A stretch of DNA of 64,000 nt from Spirodela intermedia (taxonomy: Eukaryota; Streptophyta; Magnoliopsida; Alismatales; Araceae). Both the position numbers and the translations under genes were made by a program. The notes under the pieces were generated by a model. That model was not told where the DNA came from and searched no databases. It saw nothing but the letters and a program-made list of their open reading frames with translations. The stretch is taken from contig LR746270.1 in assembly GCA_902729315.2 (NCBI GenBank), positions 7,759,221 through 7,823,220 of the forward strand. The letters run 5' to 3'. This document shows positions 1-11,260 of the stretch, one piece after another (the stretch's first letter is position 1; each line of letters opens with the position of its first letter).

Positions 1-176
1 TCACCGGAATTCATTCCATGAAAGGTACAAGGTACAGCAAAATCTAATAACTCAGAGAGCATTATTCATCATCATCCTCACCTCTCTCTCTCTCTCTCCC
101 TCTCTCTACCCTAGCTGAATCAGATTCGCAGGTTTCGATCAACCACAGAAAAAAAAGGAGACGGAGGCGAGCTGAT

Positions 177-2118
177 TTAGATCTCCGCCGGCACGCGCTT
201 GTAGAGCTCGGCGGCCTGCAACCTTGGCGTCGCAACCGCCCGCAGGGGCGTTCTCATGAAGGTGACCAGCCCGGGGCTCTCCTCCATGTCCAAATCCTCC
301 GGCGAGACCCCCTCCGGCAGCTCCCACCGGAACTGGTGCAGCAGGTGGCCGAGCATCGACTGGGCCATGTTGATCCCCAGCTGCGCCCCCGGGCAGACCC
401 GCCGGCCGGCGCCGAAGGGAAGCAGCCGGAAGTCGTGCCCCTTGGCGTCGACATCCTCCTCGGAGAACCTCTCCGGCCGGAATACCAGAGGATCCTTCCA
501 CACCGCAGGGTCCCGAGCGATGGCCCAGACGTTGACCAGCACGTTGGAGCCCTTGGGAATGTCGTAGCCGCCGAGCTTCACGGCGGTGGCGGCCTTGTGG
601 GGGAGCATCAGCGGCGTCGGCGGGTGGAGGCGCAGGGCCTCCTTCGCCACCCACTGGAGGTACGGCAGGTTGGGGAAGTCCGTCTCTGAGAGGACCCTCT
701 CCTTCCCCACCACCCTGTCCAGCTCCTCCTGCGCCTTCGCCTGCACCCTCGGGTTCCTGATCACCTCCGCCATCGCCCACTCCACCGATATCACCGTCGT
801 GTCCATCCCCGCAGTTATCATGTCCTGCCATTGCCGCCGCCACACAGGTCAGTCCACGTCAAACCCACCCTAGAAACTCAGTGAAAGGGGAAGGGGAATG
901 TGAACAAGAGGAAGGGGACGAAGGGTACCCAGAGAAGGCCGAAGACGGTGTCGTCGCTGAGGTCGTACTTTTGCTGCAGGGTGAGGAGGGCGTCGACGAA
1001 ATGCTGCTTGGCGGCGCCGCCGCTCTCCAGGCGGATGCGGGTGTGCTCGTCCAGGATGGCGGTGGTGAGGCGGTCACGGCGGGCGTTGTGCTGGGTGAAG
1101 GCCTCCTCCTCGAGGGGGAACATCCAGCGGAGCCATGGGATGTGCTCCGCCATGGCAAGTGACGCCCCGAGTTTCACTCCGTTGGACACGATGGCCTTGA
1201 ACTCTAGGCCCTGCTCATCCACCACCCCCTCGTCGTCGACGAAGCGCTTCCCGAAGGCCAGCCGGGTGATGTTGTTGAAGGCCACCGCCGCCAGGTACTC
1301 GTTCACCACCAAGCTCCTCCCCTTCTTCTCTGCAAAAATCCACATAAAAATAAAAAAAACACGTAAGAAACCCACCTGGCACCCCTAAAAATAAAAACTA
1401 TCACCATTACCCGCATTCGGAGGCCAAATAAACGAAAATTTAAAAACTCGTGTTCCGCCTCCTAATAACAGTTGAAAATATTATAATTACCCACAGCGTC
1501 TTATGGAACTTGGGTATTGTCCCAAGGCCATCAGAGGGTAATAGAAGCGTATAAATGCAAAATTTAGAAATTACGAGGCCTTTTAGCAAAGAACAACTCC
1601 TAATAACAGATAAAAATAATATAAATACGCATTCGGAACAGGTTTTTATGAAACGGGTGCTTTTCCTAAGGTCAACAGAGCGTGATATAGATGTATAAAA
1701 ATCAAAATTCCTAATTTTTGAGGGTTTTTTTGCAAAACCTCATGGTATCCTCACATCCTAGGCTGGGCAGCACAATTAGAAAGAGGTTTAAAATCGAATA
1801 TAAAATCTTAAGAATTTTTTTATCAACAAAATGATAAATAGAGGGATGCTTTTGGGAAAGGCACCATTCTCGGTATACTGCAGGCAATAGATTAGGGACA
1901 CATGAGCTACGAAAACAGTTTGACCATATAAAAACGTTGTGGGGAGGTTTAGAAAAAATATGTACCTCACCGTGGGCTTTTAGCTAAATGGGATGCTCCA
2001 AAGAACGGACCCGTCCGGTAATCCAAGCAACAGTCTGGATAGCGAGGTCGAAAACTAATGGTCTTATCTTTGTATGGTTAAACCCTTCGGATCCTAGCCT
2101 TAACCATACTATGTAGAT

Positions 2119-2158
<40 letters not shown>

Positions 2159-2327
2159 ATATGGGCACTAGGGGACAGCAAAGCAGCCCACATTAACCCA
2201 ACAGCATGAGAGTCAGAGAACACCTTTCTTGACTAGTTCGAAAGTCGCTAGAGAGAGAGAGCTACGGTTCAAATGGGCACTTGGGGACAGCGAAGCAGTC
2301 CCATTACCCAATTCACAGTAAGAGAAA

Positions 2328-2367
<40 letters not shown>

Positions 2368-3029
2368 AGTTCGTAAAGAGAGAGAGAGAGATGGCGGCTG
2401 GGGTGAAACAGACAATAGGACCGGAGCCAACAACCGCCACCAACCGTAGATCAGACTAGAGATCACCTCCCGCTGATTACAGCCACAGAAGATGGAGATG
2501 AAGAGAGAGGTGGTGAGAGAGAGTTACCGGGGTTGATGCAGTCCCGGTAGAGGGCCTGGACCATGGCGGTGACCTCGTCCTCGCGGATGGGACGGAGGGC
2601 CTCGAGGCGGCGCGGGGAGAAGAGCTCCACCGTGCAGACCTTCCTGACCTTCACGTAGTGCGGCCCGTAGTCCGCCCAGATCAGGTCCTTCCCGTCCCTG
2701 CTGAACCTCGCCGTCGACCGATTCCTCGGCCTGTCCGCCAGCTGCTGGTCCTTCTCCTTCAGCACCTCCCTCGCCAGCTCCACGCTCGAGACCACCACGT
2801 TCAGTGTCGACCCCAGCCACACAGACACGATCGGCCCGTACTCCGCCGCCCACTCCGCGTAGCACCGACACCGCAGCGGCTTTACGTCGAACAGATTCCC
2901 CACCACCGGCCACCCCCGCGGCCCCGGCGGCAGCCGTGGCCCCAGCACCCGCCGGAGCACCACAGCCACCGCCATCGCCACCACCGCCACCACCGCCCAC
3001 CCGGCGGCGGTCAGCGTTTCGATCCCCAT
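177..3029 (-). CDS. CYP98A: CYP98A cytochrome P450, copy 1 (p-coumaroyl shikimate/quinate 3'-hydroxylase)
   Basis: Three exons on the minus strand: 3029-2528, 1329-929 and 824-177, giving 516 aa (the family is about 508-516). Splice sites are GT/AG: the first intron is phase 1, the second phase 0. The start at 3029 is followed by a hydrophobic ER anchor (about residues 7-25) and the hinge PPGPRGWP (34-41). The I-helix motif AGMDTT is at 306-311, ExxR (EALR) at 363-366, PERF at 418-421, and the haem loop [10 protein letters not shown] at 438-447 with Cys445 as ligand. In the family, the enzyme 3'-hydroxylates p-coumaroyl shikimate or quinate made by HCT, using electrons from P450 reductase at the ER, feeding G/S lignin and chlorogenic acid. 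The regions typical of CYP98A ([13 protein letters not shown] at 101-113, [13 protein letters not shown] around 212-224) are intact. No lesion is seen. A near-duplicate lies at 24198-26371. Confidence 0.95.
825..928 (-). other. CYP98A copy 1, intron 2 (104 nt)
   Basis: Donor GTACCC follows the TGG codon ending exon 2; the acceptor CAG precedes GAC-ATG of exon 3. The intron is phase 0. It is very similar to the 83-nt intron 2 of the second copy, in keeping with the unusually high similarity of the 3' part of both genes. Confidence 0.85.
2122..2155. repeat. (GA)17 microsatellite in intron 1
   Basis: Uninterrupted GA dinucleotides inside intron 1 of CYP98A copy 1. Confidence 0.95.
2331..2362. 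repeat. (CT)16 microsatellite in intron 1
   Basis: Uninterrupted CT run in the same intron, opposite in phase to the GA run at 2122-2155. A short GA run lies just beyond it at about 2379-2391, so the transcript could form a purine-pyrimidine hairpin. Confidence 0.95.
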
Positions 3030-3160
3030 AGTCGCGGCGGCGGGTCGGTGGCGAATTGGCGGCGCTTGGGAGGAGGGCGACCTCTACGGGCGACGCTGAG
3101 GTCTGCGGGGCGGGGGGGGGGGTGTTCTTGTATTGCGCAACCCCGCGGATAGTTGGTGGC

Positions 3161-3167
3161 GGTAGGT
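3161..3167 (-). promoter_or_regulatory. AC-I-like element (ACCTACC on the minus strand)
   Basis: ACCTACC matches the AC element bound by R2R3-MYB regulators of lignin genes. It lies 132 bp upstream of the start codon and is conserved at the same place in copy 2 (26492-26498). It sits downstream of the TATA-like box, so it may fall within the 5' UTR. Confidence 0.45.
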
Positions 3168-3232
3168 AAGAGAGGAATATGGTGGGTCCCACTAAAAAAA
3201 TACAATTTTTTAGTATAAATTTGTTTTTTTAC

Positions 3233-3238
3233 TTTATA
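3233..3238 (-). promoter_or_regulatory. TATA-like box of CYP98A copy 1
   Basis: The minus strand reads CCAAGTATAAA about 205 bp upstream of the ATG. The same string occurs about 190 bp upstream of copy 2. Conservation in otherwise diverged AT-rich flank supports a core promoter role. Confidence 0.45.
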
Positions 3239-3916
3239 CTTGGCATGCTAATAGATGCTTACTGGGTATGTATTTTTGTTAGGGCCCACACACATCTCGT
3301 AAACGTTGACTGGGATCAGATGAAGACTCGGTGACAATTGCTCAAACCCAATTAGCCTGGCAACTTTATCAGACGAGGGTGGATAGGTTCAGAAGGGAAT
3401 TGGGCCGGGGAGTGATAATCGGACCAATAGTCTAAAAAAAGCTTAATTCGGCTGGGGCCCGCACTAGGTGGAGAACTAGTCAAAGTCAGCGAGTTGATGG
3501 CCAGGATGAGGTAGTAAGAAAAGGTACTGAATAAAAATATGATTTTTACCGTTAGATTGTGATGAAAACAGTATTTATTTATTTATTATTATTATTACTT
3601 CAGGTGATGACTCTGATTGAGTTTGGTGGGGTCAACGAGGTAGGGTCCGGTGGGAGTCGGTGAGAGTTGGCGTACCAACTCCCCTCCAACACATGAGGTC
3701 ATTGACGGTCTAGATTGAATGATTCGGATGCCAGGATGACGACACGAGCCATTCATCCGTTCCACGCCGCTGCCACCTACCCCTCGCACGGCTACACACG
3801 TGTTTTTCTCTCCATACATGGCGACACGATACCCTAACTTGTTCCTCTCTCTAGGAAATGACGACACGATCCCGCCGAACGGCACCACTCTCTAAGAGCT
3901 CCCTCAGACGTGCAGC

Positions 3917-3922
3917 CACGTG
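3917..3922. promoter_or_regulatory. G-box (CACGTG) upstream of copy 1
   Basis: Palindromic CACGTG about 890 bp upstream of the start codon. An equivalent CACGTG is at 27200-27205 in the duplicated flank of copy 2. Such sites bind bZIP or bHLH factors; function here is inferred only from conservation. Confidence 0.3.
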
Positions 3923-4208
3923 GAGGGTAACCGGCCTAGAATGGCATATTTGAGATTATCCTAATTATTAAACATAATGTGGGGATTTTGGTATTTTGGG
4001 CGCAAAATAGAAGAAGAAGAAAATAGTAAATAAAACACATTATTGAGCAGATTTGGTAAATGTGGACAGAGCGGAGGCGGGCCCACCACCGGAATTCAGC
4101 GGGTAGGATAATGGGCTTTGAAGAAGGTTTCTGTCAGGGGGGCTGCTGACGTGATTGGTTTGTCGGTGGATCGTGCGATTCTGCGGGCTTTCGGTCGTGC
4201 GATTCTGT

Positions 4209-4816
4209 GGACAGAGCGTTTTATTTTATATTTATGGATCAATTTTGGGTTCGGGCCAGCAACCTTCCCCAAATGATCCATAAATGGATAATTTATATGG
4301 TTTTTCTCTTATGGCTCTCTCTCTCTCTGAGACTAACCCTAATAAATAATTTAATTATTTTTCAGATTGAATCTACTAGTCTAAAAGGGTTGATTAAGAT
4401 ATGATTGAGTGTTTTATTTCAAGATTTGAAATAGATCAAATCAACAAAGTTTAGAAACTGTTGAGATTAAAGCACACCACCCACCATATCAATTATTGAA
4501 TATTTAATAATTGAACTTATTGCCAAAATGATTTTATAAACTATCTCACACCCCTCCACCAACGATATCAATAAATGAACTTATTTGAAGATCACTCAAT
4601 CTCAATTACAAGATAATATAGAAAATTAATACAAATGTTCAACTGGAAAGAAAGAGGGATTAAATATAATCTTATTCCCAAAATAAATGACTATCTAGTG
4701 TAGGAGCTCATTTTAATGTTAGACTATCAATTGTTGATAATTAATCAAGTGTTGATTGTTATTTAGAATGTGAATTGTTGATTGAGGTATTGATCTATTA
4801 TTAGTTGATTGTTGGA
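4209..4816. other. AT-rich intergenic sequence, nothing recognised
   Basis: Between the duplicated CYP98A block and the R solo LTR. No coding, RNA or repeat signature was recognised. Confidence 0.6.
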
Positions 4817-6058
4817 TGATGTGACTTAGTTATTGTATAGTAAATCATGTAAATTGAAAATTTATAAAATTAGAAAATATTAATTTTTATATTTTTATAT
4901 ATTTTTTAGATTAAATAAATTAATTATATTTGATAAAAGGTTTCAAAAATACTAGTGAATTTTAAACTTGATCATATGGATGTAAGATAATATCAGATAA
5001 AATTTCATTTTTTTAAAAAGAATCTATTTTTTTATAATTTTTAGACTAAATGATAAATATAAAATATATTTACAAATTCACAAAAAAGAGAAATAAGTGT
5101 GCAAACGTCAAGATGACTTCAACACTCAACAAATGTAAATCGAGTGAAATAAAGTTCTATCTGAAAATTTTTATATAAGTAATTACAGATGATTTAATAG
5201 GTGAAATTAAGTTTTGTAGAAGCAAAAATAATTATAATTTAATAAAGAAGAGTTTCAAAACTTAAAATCACATAATATTTTACTGAATAAAGTAAAAATT
5301 AAGTTTAAAATATGAAAGATAGAGTTTTAACTTCACGACAATGATCGTCTAATTTTATGTGTTCGAGAAGATTATCATGTAATGTCTATAGCCTTGAAGG
5401 TTCTTTTTGAACATAAATAATGTGGATAATCTCTAGATCTTAAGTTTAGAAATTAATGAAGTGGGTCGTTGAACTGTCTCCGGTAGTTGTCACCTAATAA
5501 AATAAAAGAATGATAATTTTGTGGCTCTCTAATGACTGTTACCCAACAGAGATGAGCTAGACAAAGGTGCGACGCATATTAAGAAGCTTCATTCTAAAGT
5601 TTATACAATAAGATGAGGTTCTTCATTGCATCTAGTATGCTCTCAAGAGGTGGTGACTTATCTCTTGGTAAATCTCTCTTGGTAAATCATTTTTTTCATG
5701 ACGACAGCTTGTTCACAATCATTTTATCTAAAATTATTTAGTAAGTTTAGTAACAATACTTTATAAATCACGTTGAAGAGATATTCGTCAATGATTAACC
5801 AATTATGGGAGCATAATTGTTCACCAAAAATCTCTAAGAAAATCACAATTTACTTAGATAAAAAATATAAGTTTTTACCTTAATAGTAAAAAGTGTGTTT
5901 AATTTTTATATAAAATCACGTAATTAACTAAAAATTCACATTAACCAACTAAAAGCTATTTTTTATAATTTAACATAAATATAAGTTTATTTATCTTGAC
6001 CTAAAGCTTAAAATATATTATGAATTAATTATTAACTTATGATAATGAAGACTTATCA
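4817..6058 (-). mobile_element. Solo LTR of family R (copy R2)
   Basis: One end reads TGATGTGACTTAG and the other GAAGACTTATCA, the TG...CA termini of an LTR. Flanking 5-mers TTGGA (4812-4816) and ATGGA (6059-6063) look like a target-site duplication with one mismatch. There is no open frame. It lacks an internal module that is present in R1 and R3. Orientation is set by that module in R1. The parent element is unidentified. Confidence 0.65.
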
Positions 6059-6639
6059 ATGGAGTCAATGAATGTTTCATTAAATCAAATAATGTAATTT
6101 GCCTAATAGATTCCAACTAATTTTTGTTGACATATATTGATCATCTCTTACTTATTATATTAAGATATGCGAAATTTAAAGTTGATAAAATTGAATTTAT
6201 TTTAACATAAATCAAGTAATAATAGTGAGTTTATGTCAAATTTGTAGGGAACATAACAAATGATAATATTTTTGTCTAAATAAATCTGAATCTAAATAAA
6301 AAAATAATTAAAGAAATAATTGAAAGGGAGAGTAAGAGAAATATTTTGTACTCAATCAATTGGGACCAGCTCCTATGATCTATTGTCATCATGAAGTTCT
6401 TAATCTACTGTAAAATAATTAACTTAACAAAAAAGAAGAGAGATAGAAGCAAGAACACAAAGAGAAATGGCTTTACCAATGGGAGAAAACCCACCCATAG
6501 AGAAACTAACATTTTATTTAAGAAAAACTATACAAAAATAGACAGAAAAATAGAAGGAATAAGGATTCTAAAAAGGTTTATAATCAATTAAACTCAAGAA
6601 AAATTAAGAAAACATATTAGAAAAATTAAGAAAACATAT
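6059..6639. other. AT-rich sequence with a 22-bp tandem repeat near the end
   Basis: No gene recognised. The short ORF at 6391-6591 is lysine- and isoleucine-rich and looks like chance coding in AT-rich DNA. Confidence 0.5.
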
Positions 6640-6661
6640 TAGAAAAATTAAGAAAACATAA
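6598..6661. repeat. 22-bp tandem repeat, about 2.9 copies
   Basis: The unit contains AATTAAGAAAACATATTAG repeated nearly perfectly. Confidence 0.85.
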
Positions 6662-7330
6662 ATAAAAAAGATCCAAAATTGAAAAGTCCTTTGACAAGAT
6701 GAAGTAGATGAACAAATTCCAATTTCAGGGAAACTTAATTGGTTTTTGTTGCATGAAATTGATTTTTGAATGAGAATATAAATATTCCAAACTCAAAAAT
6801 CTAAACAATTGAACAAAAAATAGATTAAAAATCAAACATTTCTCCCTTTATACTCCCATTAGTAGTTAGGAACCCCTTTCACCCTAACTCAAAAGTTTTT
6901 ATATTCCCATTAGATCTAAAATCAATTATAAGCAGTTAGGAATCAACTTGCTAAACAAATCATTTGATTTATAGTAAGAATTCACTTTTGTTTATCCACC
7001 CATTTTTTTGGTATTTTCCAACTATTTTTGGTATTTTTTCCTATTTCCTAATTCGTTTTAATTTAATTAATTAAAAAATTAAAGTGATCCAATGAGCATC
7101 TTAATAATCAAAAAATCACTTTAAGGATAAAAATATGGTATTTTTAGACTGTAAAATTATTTATGTCTAACAAAATGAAATTAAATTAAAGTTGACCCAT
7201 ACTTTGAGAATAGTCTGAAAATCATCAAAAGTATGAAAATCATTTATGTCTAACAAAATGATGCACAACTATTAGATTTTGATTTTAGTTCTTATCTTGA
7301 AATTTTAAGGATAAAAATGCAAAGAAAATA
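6640..7330 (+). repeat. Repeat U, copy 1 (non-coding, retroelement internal-like)
   Basis: Clearly similar to 52700-53470, for example the shared stretches around ATCATTTGATTT and CTTTTGTTT followed by CCATTTTTTTG. At the other locus this sequence lies between two direct copies of repeat P, suggesting it is the internal region of a non-autonomous LTR element. Confidence 0.5.
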
Positions 7331-8580
7331 TCTTAAGATATAATTGATCATGCATTAGTCGTTGGTTTTAGTGCATATAAATTTAATAAAATTATAATTG
7401 AACTCGTTAAATAAATTCTAGTATTAGTGCAAGTTCAGGTTGATCCTCAAAGATAGCAAGAGTTAGTTTTGACGATTTTTAATTTTTATAACATAAATAT
7501 TAACTAAAGAAAAGAACATAATGAAATGGGATGAGATGAGTAATAAAATCTTATCTTCAATACTTAATATCTGTCTTTATCAATTAATTTCATGTATTTA
7601 ACTCTCATGTCACTTCTAGATAATAAGAAACAAAGTTTCAATAGTGAGATGATTAAATTAAGAATAGAGAAAAATAGATTAGAGATTAAGGAATGGAATG
7701 ATGAGAAAGGTGGTTGACAACATAATGACTTCTATTGATGTAACTTTTTTTAAAAATAATTAAGACCAAGATCTAAAATAAAATTAAAATAAATAAAATA
7801 TAGAAATACCTTGATTGTCAATCATGGGTAAAGTAAAATAATTAAACTTTTGATAAAAAAATAACTCTAAAACTAAAATCAGAAGTTTCTATTCGTTGTG
7901 TAACAAAGTCCTTTAGAACTAAGAAAACTTTTAATTATTAGATAAAATAAATTAAATATTTTCCTTTATTTTTTTGTCACCCAAGGTTGATAATAGAGAT
8001 TTTAAGGAATGAAAATTAGAAATTTAACTAAATTCGAAATGATGAAGACTATAGACAAAAACTAAAACTCTTTTGATTCCTTGTTGGTCACCCAAGAAAA
8101 TGAGAGGAATGAAATACTTTGATTAAATGACTTCGAAAACAAGGTCTCTTTGATCAATGTCTGCCACTCAAAGAATAGAAAAGAGAAATAAAATGAGGTA
8201 ATAATTAAAACTAAAATCACAATAAACTCTATTGATTGTAGCCTCCTTGATTATGAGATTTTCCTCCTCCTTCCTTGCCCTTCCATACATCCTGGTATCC
8301 TAGAGGAGTGAGGAGCCTCCTTTTCTATTCCTCTCATTTAAAAATCTTTCATTTTGTTTTGATTTAACCATTTTCCCTTCTTTTTCAGATCAGTTGGACA
8401 TGTATTTGCAGATAAATCACAATTTTTAGATCATCTATTATTTAGTTCTGATTTTTTTCCGATTTTTCATGGCATTTTCCCAATTTTTCTGATTGGTTCC
8501 CACATTTCCTGTAATTTTCTGAGAATTTTCTGTATTTTTTGATAGTTTCCAAGGTTTTCTAGGTGTTTCGTACTATCTGC
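7320..8580 (+). repeat. Repeat S, copy 1
   Basis: Aligns over its length with the reverse complement of 21190-22570. Shared landmarks are CATGCATTAGTCGTTGG, a GATCCT(C/T)A motif after AAGTTCAG, repeated TCACCCAAG segments, and a C/T-rich stretch near 8240-8330. No coding capacity. The two copies lie in inverted orientation on either side of the Athila remnant, so they are not that element's LTR pair. Confidence 0.6.
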
Positions 8581-8653
8581 TCGTAAATCCATTGGATTAA
8601 TTTGTAAAAGGTGTAGGATTGGAACCCTAGCCACTTGAGCACCAGCTCATGTT

Positions 8654-9135
8654 CATTATAGTTATATGATTCAGAGTATCATTTCCTATTTGATCCTTTT
8701 GAATTCCATATTCGTAGTTGTGACTGGATCTATTCATTAAAAAGAATCGATTCGATATAGTTCTTATGTACCCATAGGTGCTATATTGGATTTGAATCAT
8801 ATTTTGGATCAATCTATATCTATTGACTCCTCCATTATGTTGTTGCTAGCAAATACCACTATTTTGTGTTTTGGACCTTCCAAATAATTTTCACATTAGA
8901 TTTGGACCAATTGTTTTTCTAATCCTTCCCTAAAAAGATTCATTCTCTTCAGAAAAAGAGGAGATAGAACTAGTGAAGATTTCTTTTCTGATTCAACTTT
9001 GGAGTCCCTATTCAAGATTTTTTTTCATCTAATCTATAGGAATCAATGAAAAGGCAAATCCCCTATGTTACACTAGATCTGGCTTGGTTATTGATAGAGT
9101 GAACAGATCTGCCATTTCTTGAAATATCTCTTTTG
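8654..9135 (-). pseudogene. ycf2: Plastid ycf2 fragment inserted in nuclear DNA (NUPT)
   Basis: The minus strand translates to segments recognisable from plastid Ycf2: QEMADLFTLSIT near the right end, NESF and [11 protein letters not shown] in the middle, then [37 protein letters not shown] near the left end. Ycf2 is a giant AAA-type plastid protein linked to protein import; only about 160 of its more than 2,000 codons are represented. The reading is broken by in-frame stops and frameshifts between the segments, so it is a decayed plastid-to-nucleus transfer and not a gene. Homology stops sharply at both sides, next to repeat S on the left and a reversed P-like module on the right. Confidence 0.9.
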
Positions 9136-9639
9136 GCATGGGTCCACCCACTTGAGTAGTCTCCTACCAAGTGCCAGCTGGTCAGCAGGTCCTTCCTTTT
9201 TTATTAATTTATTATTTTTATTTTTATTATAAATAATTCACAAAAATTAAGAAAAAAAATCTTAAAAATTCTAATAAAATAAAATAAAACTGGAAAATTT
9301 TAAAAAATTAGAAAACATAAGAGATAATCCCCAAATTCTAAATATTAAATTGTCTTCTTTAGCCATCATAGCTCATGATCACATTTGACCTTTTATTATT
9401 AAATAAATATCAATATACCAATGTAAATATAATCTACCTTTTTTTGAAAATTATATCAATATGTAAAACATATATAAAAGTTGACATCTTAACCATATAA
9501 TTAAGAGAATTATTGTTACAACTAGATTTTTGTGTTTTAATCAGTTTTATTATTTTATTTTATTTTTTTAACTTACAAAATAATATAGGATATATTGTTA
9601 ATTTTAGAAGTTTGAAGTTAAAATATTTAACATAATTTT
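9136..9639. other. AT-rich spacer with reversed P-like module
   Basis: A short stretch at about 9138-9200 resembles the reverse complement of the module in P3 near 53898 (string GGGTCCACCCACTTGAG). The rest is AT-rich with no recognised feature. Confidence 0.4.
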
Positions 9640-11260
9640 TTATTATTTAAAAATATAAATAAATAAAATATAAAAATATTTTGCTCATTAGCAAAGCCAA
9701 CACTCAACAATTGACCTGAAGGAGTGTTGCTATTGAGTGGGTAGACCTAGATAGGGGGAGTCATGAGCTAGCCTTGAGTGACAAGGGAGGACTCACTTTG
9801 CACATATGTACATCATTCCCCTACCATGTCCTAGTGGCCAGCTGGTCATGAAGCAAGGAGCGTTGTACAAATGTGAATCCAACATTATTTTATTTTAGGA
9901 GAAGGGATCTCTACTAATAGAGAGTAACTTTGATTTATATTCAACTTAAATGATGAAAAACTTCTGATGTAGGACTAAATATTCTTGTGTGTTTCAAGGT
10001 AGCCATCTATAGCACGGTGTGATCCAATGGTATTCAGTGAGCCACATCATTAGATAAGTCAAATCTTGTGGCTAGTGAATTGTCACGATCGTAGAAGCAT
10101 TAAGAATCCATTGACAGTTCACGAATCCGACACCACTCAACACACATGTGGCCTTAAATAATGATCCAATGGCTAAGATGGTGCCACAGTACTAGGGACT
10201 TACGTTTTTGGTCAGCACTGGTTCATAGTGAGTTGATCTTGTGTTGCTCACATATCACTATTAGGGTTATAAAGATAATAATTGATTATTATCTAGTAAA
10301 ATAAATATTATCGATTATTCTTAAAATCTTGATGACAATCGTGAATATGACATTCCATTTCCTCCCTCCTTTTGTGCAATCAATACCTCTGGCGATTGGC
10401 AAGTTCATTCCTTCCTCCCCTAACTACACTCACAACCTCAACGAGTGGTCAGCTCTTCCCTTCTTCTCCTAAATGATGGTGATAGTATGGTTGACCCCTC
10501 TTTTAGTAGATCTCTCAAGCAAGCAACACAGTACTTTTGGACGTTACTTCTGTGACTTCTAGCATGGTGCGGCACATTTAGACAAAACCAAGTAGCCACA
10601 TTGGTGTCTCTAGTTGTCCAAGAGGTAGACTAAACTTCGGCAATGATTGATTTTCTACTATCAACATTTTGCTTACCTACTTTCGTCATTTATTATTATT
10701 TTATAGAAGTTATCTCCATTTTATACATATTTCAATTGAAATGAATAAAACTAATTCAAAACTTGATGAATGATCTTCATTCTTCTTCTAAACTTTTGAA
10801 ACTCATTTTAGATTAAGCTAAGATCATTTTTAACTTGTTTTCTATTGATATTTGCAGTCAAATCTTGGTGTATTTATGTTCCCGACATTTCGCGGATAAT
10901 TGATACTTTTCTATTTTCAAATGTGAAATCAACGAGATTAAAGGTTGTCTAATGATCATTGAACTATTAAAACAATGTGGAGACATTCATAGCTGACCTC
11001 ATGTCATGTGTGTCAACTCTCGAACATATATTCGTCCAAGATTAATGGTTACCGTGAAAACATGTTGATTGTATTTCTCTCTTTCTTTATTATCATCTTA
11101 TTTCTCTTTCTCCCTCTCTTGTGAGACCTCTTCTTCTCTCTTCATCTCTCGTGAGATCTCTTCCTTTCACTCCCTTTCTCTCAATCAATCTCCCTCTCTC
11201 TCTTGTGAAACCTTTCTCTCTCTCCATCTCATGTGAGATTTCTCTTCTCCTTGATGAGTT
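9640..11260 (+). repeat. LTR-like repeat P, copy 1
   Basis: Direct-orientation relative of 50718-52365 and of 53810-54793 plus 59068-59378. Shared landmarks are GCC(A/G)ACACTCAACAA, the CTCAAGTG/AATGTG module, TATAAAGATAATAAT, the TGCGCAAT/TTGTGCAAT stretch, and a CT-rich tract with GTGAGA interruptions. Non-coding. Interpreted as an LTR of a non-autonomous element; its right end is lost in this copy. Confidence 0.5.

Larger units (their letters stand above)
1330..2527 (-). other. CYP98A copy 1, intron 1 (1198 nt) with tandem and simple repeats
   Basis: Phase 1 intron splitting the Glu codon at residue 168. It holds two degenerate ~140-bp tandem units (about 1460-1592 and 1593-1741), which are also present in intron 1 of copy 2. 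Nearer the donor it also carries (GA)n and (CT)n microsatellites that copy 2 lacks. Copy 2's intron is only 540 nt. Confidence 0.8.
79..4208 (-). repeat. Duplicated CYP98A block, copy A
   Basis: Gene plus about 1.2 kb of 5' flank is alignable with 24118-27499. Alignment begins near the CT-rich tract at 79. It ends at the string GTGCGATTCTGT near 4208, beyond which the two flanks are unrelated. The extra length compared with copy B is mostly the expanded intron 1. Confidence 0.7.

Noticed and set aside
139-843. Long Gly/Ala-rich minus-strand ORF (234 aa) and other long ORFs over CYP98A exon 3
   Set aside because: Shadow frames of GC-rich coding sequence; the frame with P450 motifs is the real one. 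The same applies over 24145-24864.
2658-3152. His/Pro/Arg-rich plus-strand ORF (164 aa) antisense to CYP98A exon 1
   Set aside because: Arises from the GC-rich antisense of exon 1 and is mirrored by 25874-26500 in the other copy. No family resemblance.
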